From positions 1-54,371 of the forward strand of contig JAHIVC010000059.1 in the NCBI GenBank assembly GCA_018816945.1: a stretch of 54,371 nt of DNA, in the 5' to 3' direction. A program made the translations under genes and the position numbers. The stretch's first letter is position 1, and every line of letters starts with the position of its first letter. Positions 51,528 through 54,371 of the stretch are shown piece after piece. The stretch is from Bacteroidota bacterium. Lineage in GTDB: Bacteria > Bacteroidota > Bacteroidia > Bacteroidales > GCA-2711565. The notes beneath the pieces were generated by a model, which was not told the DNA's origin, did not search any database, and saw nothing but the letters and a program-made list of their open reading frames with translations.

Positions 51528-53897
51528 TTAAAATGGGTAGCCAATCCCAAAATTTAAGGCAAGCTTATTGAATCCATCTTTTAGAGATACCCATCTGCTG
51601 GATACGTTATTGGCCGGATCTTTTAATCGCATTGCGGCATCTAACCTAAAAATGAAAAAATTAAAATCGAATCTAAGCCCAAAACCTGCATCTAAAGCAA
51701 TCTCGCTGGCAAAGTTTTTTAATTTAAAGTTACCCCCAGGGAAAAAATCATTTTCTTTTAAAAGCCAGACATTGCCTGCATCTAAATAAAATGCACCTTT
51801 AACAAAACTGTAAATGGGGAAACGATATTCAATATTTGCCTCCATTTGGATGTCGCCAATACGATCAATTTGATCGGTAGTTTCATCTGTTGCAGAGGAA
51901 CCGGGCCCAAGAGATCTGATTTTCCATCCTCGCATACCATTTGCACCTCCGGCATAAAACCCTTTCTCGAAGGGCAGGTCATCCGAATTCCCATAAGGAA
52001 CTCCAATCCCGATCATGCTTCGCCAAACTATTTTCTGTTCCTTTGAAATAACGGTATAGTATCTAAAGTCAAAATCAGCCCTAACATACTGCGCATAACG
52101 AATATTGAATAATGTATTGTATCCTTCATTGTTCTCGGAAATTCCGGCTAACATACTAAATCCTTTAAGCAAAAAGCCGGATGTCTCAAAATTTCCACGG
52201 AAGTAAATAAAGTTTTTAAGTTTATTTATATCCTGATCGTTGAAAATGAAATTATATTTTAATGCTGTAATAAGGTGGTCGGTATATTGGTTTTTTAACC
52301 GCACGTTTGTTTGTTCTTCAAGCAATACCTTAAATTCAGGAGTTGGATATACCTTAACGGAGTTAACTTCAATCGGGGAAAAGAAATGATGGATTTTTTC
52401 ATTTTGCGACCAGTTATAGCCAAATGAAATATTGGTGATATACCTTCGGTATTTAGGACGTTGCTGATAATTAATACCTGTGCTTACAGTGGTTTTGGGG
52501 TTAAAATCTTTTGGAAAACTTTCCAGGCTTATCGGAATTAAAAACTTTGGAATACTCAGGCTCATTTCGACACCCGTTTCAAGCGTATTGAAAAATAAAA
52601 ATTTGTCATTGGTAATTGTACTTGTTGAATTCTGCTTTTGAATCTCAAGTGCACCTTTTAGTCGGATTTGAAATAGTTCAGATCCTCTGAAAATGTTTTT
52701 ATTGGCATAAACCAGATTGCCTCCCAATCCCAAATCTCCTCCTGAGTTAGTGCCTTCTGCCTCGAGAGTATATGATTGAACCTTACTGCGGGCTAAATTT
52801 ATCCTGCAATCCAAGAGGTTTTTTCCGAGATAATTTATTGAATCCGGTACCAGCGTGAATTGGATGTTTGAATATTTATAGATACGTAGATCCGCTAAAC
52901 GACGGTAGGTTTTTTTCACTGCATCCAGATTAAATAAATCGCCTGAGTTAAGCAATAATGATTGAGTTATAATTTTTGGTTTAATTTTTAGTTCATTCTG
53001 ATGCAGGAAATAGTATGTGTTTTGAGCTGTGTAATTAGTATCAGTTTGAATGTTTATTTCCAAGGTATCAAATATTTGATTCGTGGGGTTTAGTAAATCA
53101 TAATTTGAATTCACATAAATTTTATTCAAATGAAATTGTTCATGAGGAGTCTCAACAATTGAATCAGGGTTTATAAGTGAACGTGCTTTCTGATCTTTGA
53201 TTACTAAAGTGATGTCTAATTCATGATTGTTTAATGAGCTATCAATTTCAAAATAAATGTATTCCTTATTAAAATTAAAGTATCCAACGTTTTTTAATGA
53301 ATCGGCAATCCGATCACGTTCGTTATCAATTATAAAAGCGTTATAAATATCACCTTCTTTAATCAGGCTCGTTCTGTATAAGCGTCTGATGTTATCCGCC
53401 ATTAAACTATCGGATAAACGATGTGAATATTTTCGGATGTGATAGGGATCTGCGGGTTCTAAATGATAAGTGATATTTAATTTGTTGTTTTTTAATTTTT
53501 GCTCATCCCAAACTTTAGAGTTAAAATGCCCGGTTTTATCCAAATATACTTTCATTTGTTGAAGGCTAGTTTGTGTGCTTTGGGCGTCATGATAAACAGG
53601 TGCCTCACCGAATTTTTCCCTCATCCAATATTTGAATGATCTATTCTTACCATTTTCAGGTTTTTGGTAAGCCCATAATTTAAACTTCCATAGCCCTAAA
53701 AACTTTTTATTTGGTTGTTGTAAAATTAAATTTGAAATTTCATCTTTATCGATATTGCTTTTCTCACCGTGAATAGTGACTTTAGTTTTATTAACCAAGG
53801 GTTGGTGAATATGTTTCATCGTCCCACAGCTCCATAACGACAAACTGATGCCCAGGATTAGAATAAGGTGTTTTGTGTTTAAAGTATTCAAAGTCAA
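51528..53897 (-). CDS. tamL: TamL-type Omp85 lipoprotein (TamA/BamA-like barrel)
   Basis: This is an outer-membrane assembly protein. It starts at a TTG: an in-frame stop lies 18 bases upstream and no ATG precedes the signal sequence (NTKHLILILGISLSLWSC), whose lipobox gives Cys24. POTRA-like domains fill about residues 35-390 (TYRRLADLRIYKYSNI, RIADSLKNVGYFNF) and a 16-stranded barrel the rest, with the Omp85 GGANGMRGW motif near 652 and the final FGIGYPF. The lipidated N-terminus is the mark of Bacteroidota TamL. A TACTTTTG box lies 19 bases upstream, so the leader would be only about 12 bases. Confidence 0.86.
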   Translation of the reverse strand: MTLNTLNTKHLILILGISLSLWSCGTMKHIHQPLVNKTKVTIHGEKSNIDKDEISNLILQQPNKKFLGLWKFKLWAYQKPENGKNRSFKYWMREKFGEAPVYHDAQSTQTSLQQMKVYLDKTGHFNSKVWDEQKLKNNKLNITYHLEPADPYHIRKYSHRLSDSLMADNIRRLYRTSLIKEGDIYNAFIIDNERDRIADSLKNVGYFNFNKEYIYFEIDSSLNNHELDITLVIKDQKARSLINPDSIVETPHEQFHLNKIYVNSNYDLLNPTNQIFDTLEINIQTDTNYTAQNTYYFLHQNELKIKPKIITQSLLLNSGDLFNLDAVKKTYRRLADLRIYKYSNIQFTLVPDSINYLGKNLLDCRINLARSKVQSYTLEAEGTNSGGDLGLGGNLVYANKNIFRGSELFQIRLKGALEIQKQNSTSTITNDKFLFFNTLETGVEMSLSIPKFLIPISLESFPKDFNPKTTVSTGINYQQRPKYRRYITNISFGYNWSQNEKIHHFFSPIEVNSVKVYPTPEFKVLLEEQTNVRLKNQYTDHLITALKYNFIFNDQDINKLKNFIYFRGNFETSGFLLKGFSMLAGISENNEGYNTLFNIRYAQYVRADFDFRYYTVISKEQKIVWRSMIGIGVPYGNSDDLPFEKGFYAGGANGMRGWKIRSLGPGSSATDETTDQIDRIGDIQMEANIEYRFPIYSFVKGAFYLDAGNVWLLKENDFFPGGNFKLKNFASEIALDAGFGLRFDFNFFIFRLDAAMRLKDPANNVSSRWVSLKDGFNKLALNFGIGYPF

Positions 53898-53915
53898 CCC
53901 AACTAAAGTGTTTCA

Positions 53916-53923
53916 CAAAAGTA
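53916..53923 (-). promoter_or_regulatory. tamL promoter -7 box
   Basis: TACTTTTG on the minus strand is an exact TAnnTTTG match; the predicted start near 53909 leaves a very short leader before the TTG start codon. Confidence 0.45.
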
Positions 53924-54023
53924 CAATTTCTATCGAATAAATTTTATCCAAATGTCTTTCGAAACCATTTTATTAAAAAAAAGAATATTTTCAATATATA
54001 TTATTCAATTCAAAAAAATATTT

Positions 54024-54031
54024 TATATTTG
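54024..54031 (+). promoter_or_regulatory. tRNA promoter -7 box
   Basis: TATATTTG matches TAnnTTTG exactly. Transcription from about 54038 would include the tRNA relic and the intact tRNA-Val. Confidence 0.55.
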
Positions 54032-54068
54032 CACTCCGTTTAAAAAACGGGACGTTCATTAAGATCAA

Positions 54069-54139
54069 GGCTATTAGTTCAGCTGCTTGCCTGCCGCAGG
54101 CAGGGTTCAGAGAGTCCCGACTTTAGTCGGGAGGGTCGC
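54069..54139 (+). pseudogene. tRNA-like relic interrupted by two palindromes
   Basis: The 5' part (GGCTATTAGTTCAGCTG) and GTTCAGAG match the acceptor/D-arm region of the downstream tRNA-Val, but 19 bases holding the palindrome TGCCTGC-C-GCAGGCA (54088-54102) split the D-loop between CAGCTG and GTTCAGAG. The anticodon arm is replaced by a second palindrome, TCCCGACT-TT-AGTCGGGA (54115-54132). GGGTCG after it matches the variable-loop start of the tRNA, then similarity ends; there is no T-arm or acceptor 3' half. It cannot be a functional tRNA. Confidence 0.7.
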
Positions 54140-54165
54140 AAAAAACGATCTTTAATATAACAACA

Positions 54166-54243
54166 GGGCGATTAGCTCAGCTGGTTCAGAGCACCTCGTT
54201 TACACCGAGGGGGTCGGGGGTTCGAATCCCTCATCGCCCACCA
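54166..54243 (+). tRNA. tRNA-Val (anticodon UAC)
   Basis: A full cloverleaf: acceptor GGGCGAT with ATCGCCC, D-arm GCTC/GAGC, anticodon arm CCTCG/CGAGG with loop TTTACAC (anticodon TAC at 54201-54203), T-arm GGGGG/CCCTC with TTCGAAT, discriminator A, and an encoded CCA end. A terminator follows immediately. Confidence 0.97.
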
Positions 54244-54271
54244 AAGCTCCCTCATAGGGGAGCTTTTTTTG
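54243..54271 (+). terminator. Terminator after tRNA-Val
   Basis: AAAGCTCCC pairs with GGGAGCTTT around a six-base loop, followed by seven T. It starts right after the CCA end. Confidence 0.85.
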
Positions 54272-54274
54272 TTT

Positions 54275-54371
54275 ATGGGATGTTGTACCTATATCTTGTT
54301 TTCTCAGTTGGCCAATAAATATTATGTTGGCAGCACAAATAATTTGGATGAACGCCTAAAAGAGCATAACA
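54275..54371 (+). CDS. GIY-YIG nuclease-like protein (N-terminus, cut by window end)
   Basis: From the ATG at 54275 the 32 visible codons read MGCCTYILFSQLANK, YYVGSTNNLDERLKEHN, which is the first part of the GIY-YIG domain: TYI and YVGST for the two family strands, the conserved Arg in DERL and the following helix (LKEHN). It resembles the small UPF0213/YhbQ-like single-domain proteins. The rest lies outside the window. It begins just after the tRNA-Val terminator, a common neighbourhood for these small genes in Bacteroidota. Confidence 0.75.
   Translation, partial: MGCCTYILFSQLANKYYVGSTNNLDERLKEHN

Noticed and set aside
54086-54104. A tRNA intron in the D-loop
   Set aside because: The insert is a palindrome, the anticodon arm is also replaced, and the 3' half of the tRNA is missing, so this is a relic.

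Overview
The window looks like a Bacteroidota chromosome, most likely an anaerobic or facultative member of class Bacteroidia. The evidence is a type IX secretion locus (gldJ, porU, porV), two proteins with type IX C-terminal sorting domains, AT-rich spacers with TAnnTTTG promoter boxes, few Shine-Dalgarno sites, a TamL-type Omp85 lipoprotein and a bacterial V-type ATPase with DUF2764. A tungsten-type aldehyde ferredoxin oxidoreductase and a cysteine-rich iron-sulfur protein point to low-oxygen metabolism. Assignments rest on reading the translated sequence; no database search was run.

Layout. 1-1.6 kb: two tandem paralogous exported proteins of unknown function. 1.7-4.5 kb: the ribosomal operon rplM-rpsI-rpsB-tsf (minus strand). 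4.7-7 kb: a GldA-like ABC ATPase, then metK behind a probable SAM-II riboswitch that starts at the predicted transcription start. 7-12.2 kb: mostly minus-strand singletons (type IX cargo, DUF1761, a Rid protein lacking the catalytic Arg, a ModE-type regulator, ppnP, an FtsX/MacB-type permease). 12.5-15.9 kb: aldehyde:ferredoxin oxidoreductase, divergent from a ThiF/ThiS pair that probably serves its pterin cofactor. 16-25 kb: an accessory region with a LytS-type kinase carrying FG-GAP-like repeats, a REC-LuxR regulator, a beta-barrel protein, a Tat lipoprotein, a small membrane protein and a large type IX adhesin with six near-identical Big-like repeats, followed by a decayed ATPase gene. 25.1-29.6 kb: exbB-exbD-tonB-FeS protein-folC (minus).

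29.8-37.6 kb: an IS3 transposase remnant, then a V-type ATPase operon in the unusual order A-B-E-DUF2764-D-I-K; its K subunit keeps the residues that bind Na+ in known Na+ V-ATPases. 38-40.2 kb: ECF sigma factor, zinc-finger anti-sigma factor and two CpxP/Spy-like envelope proteins. 40.2-50 kb: anmK, murF and gldJ (minus), divergent from porU, porV and ispF (plus). 50-53.9 kb: a RecD-like helicase and TamL (minus). 54-54.4 kb: a tRNA-like relic interrupted by two palindromes, an intact tRNA-Val(UAC), its terminator and the start of a GIY-YIG protein.

No classical defence island, CRISPR array or prophage is visible. The most unusual signals are the tRNA relic with palindromes at the D-loop and anticodon-arm positions, the family of GC-rich palindromes scattered between genes, the long hairpin before thiF, the rearranged V-ATPase operon beside an IS3 relic, and the SAM-II/metK arrangement.
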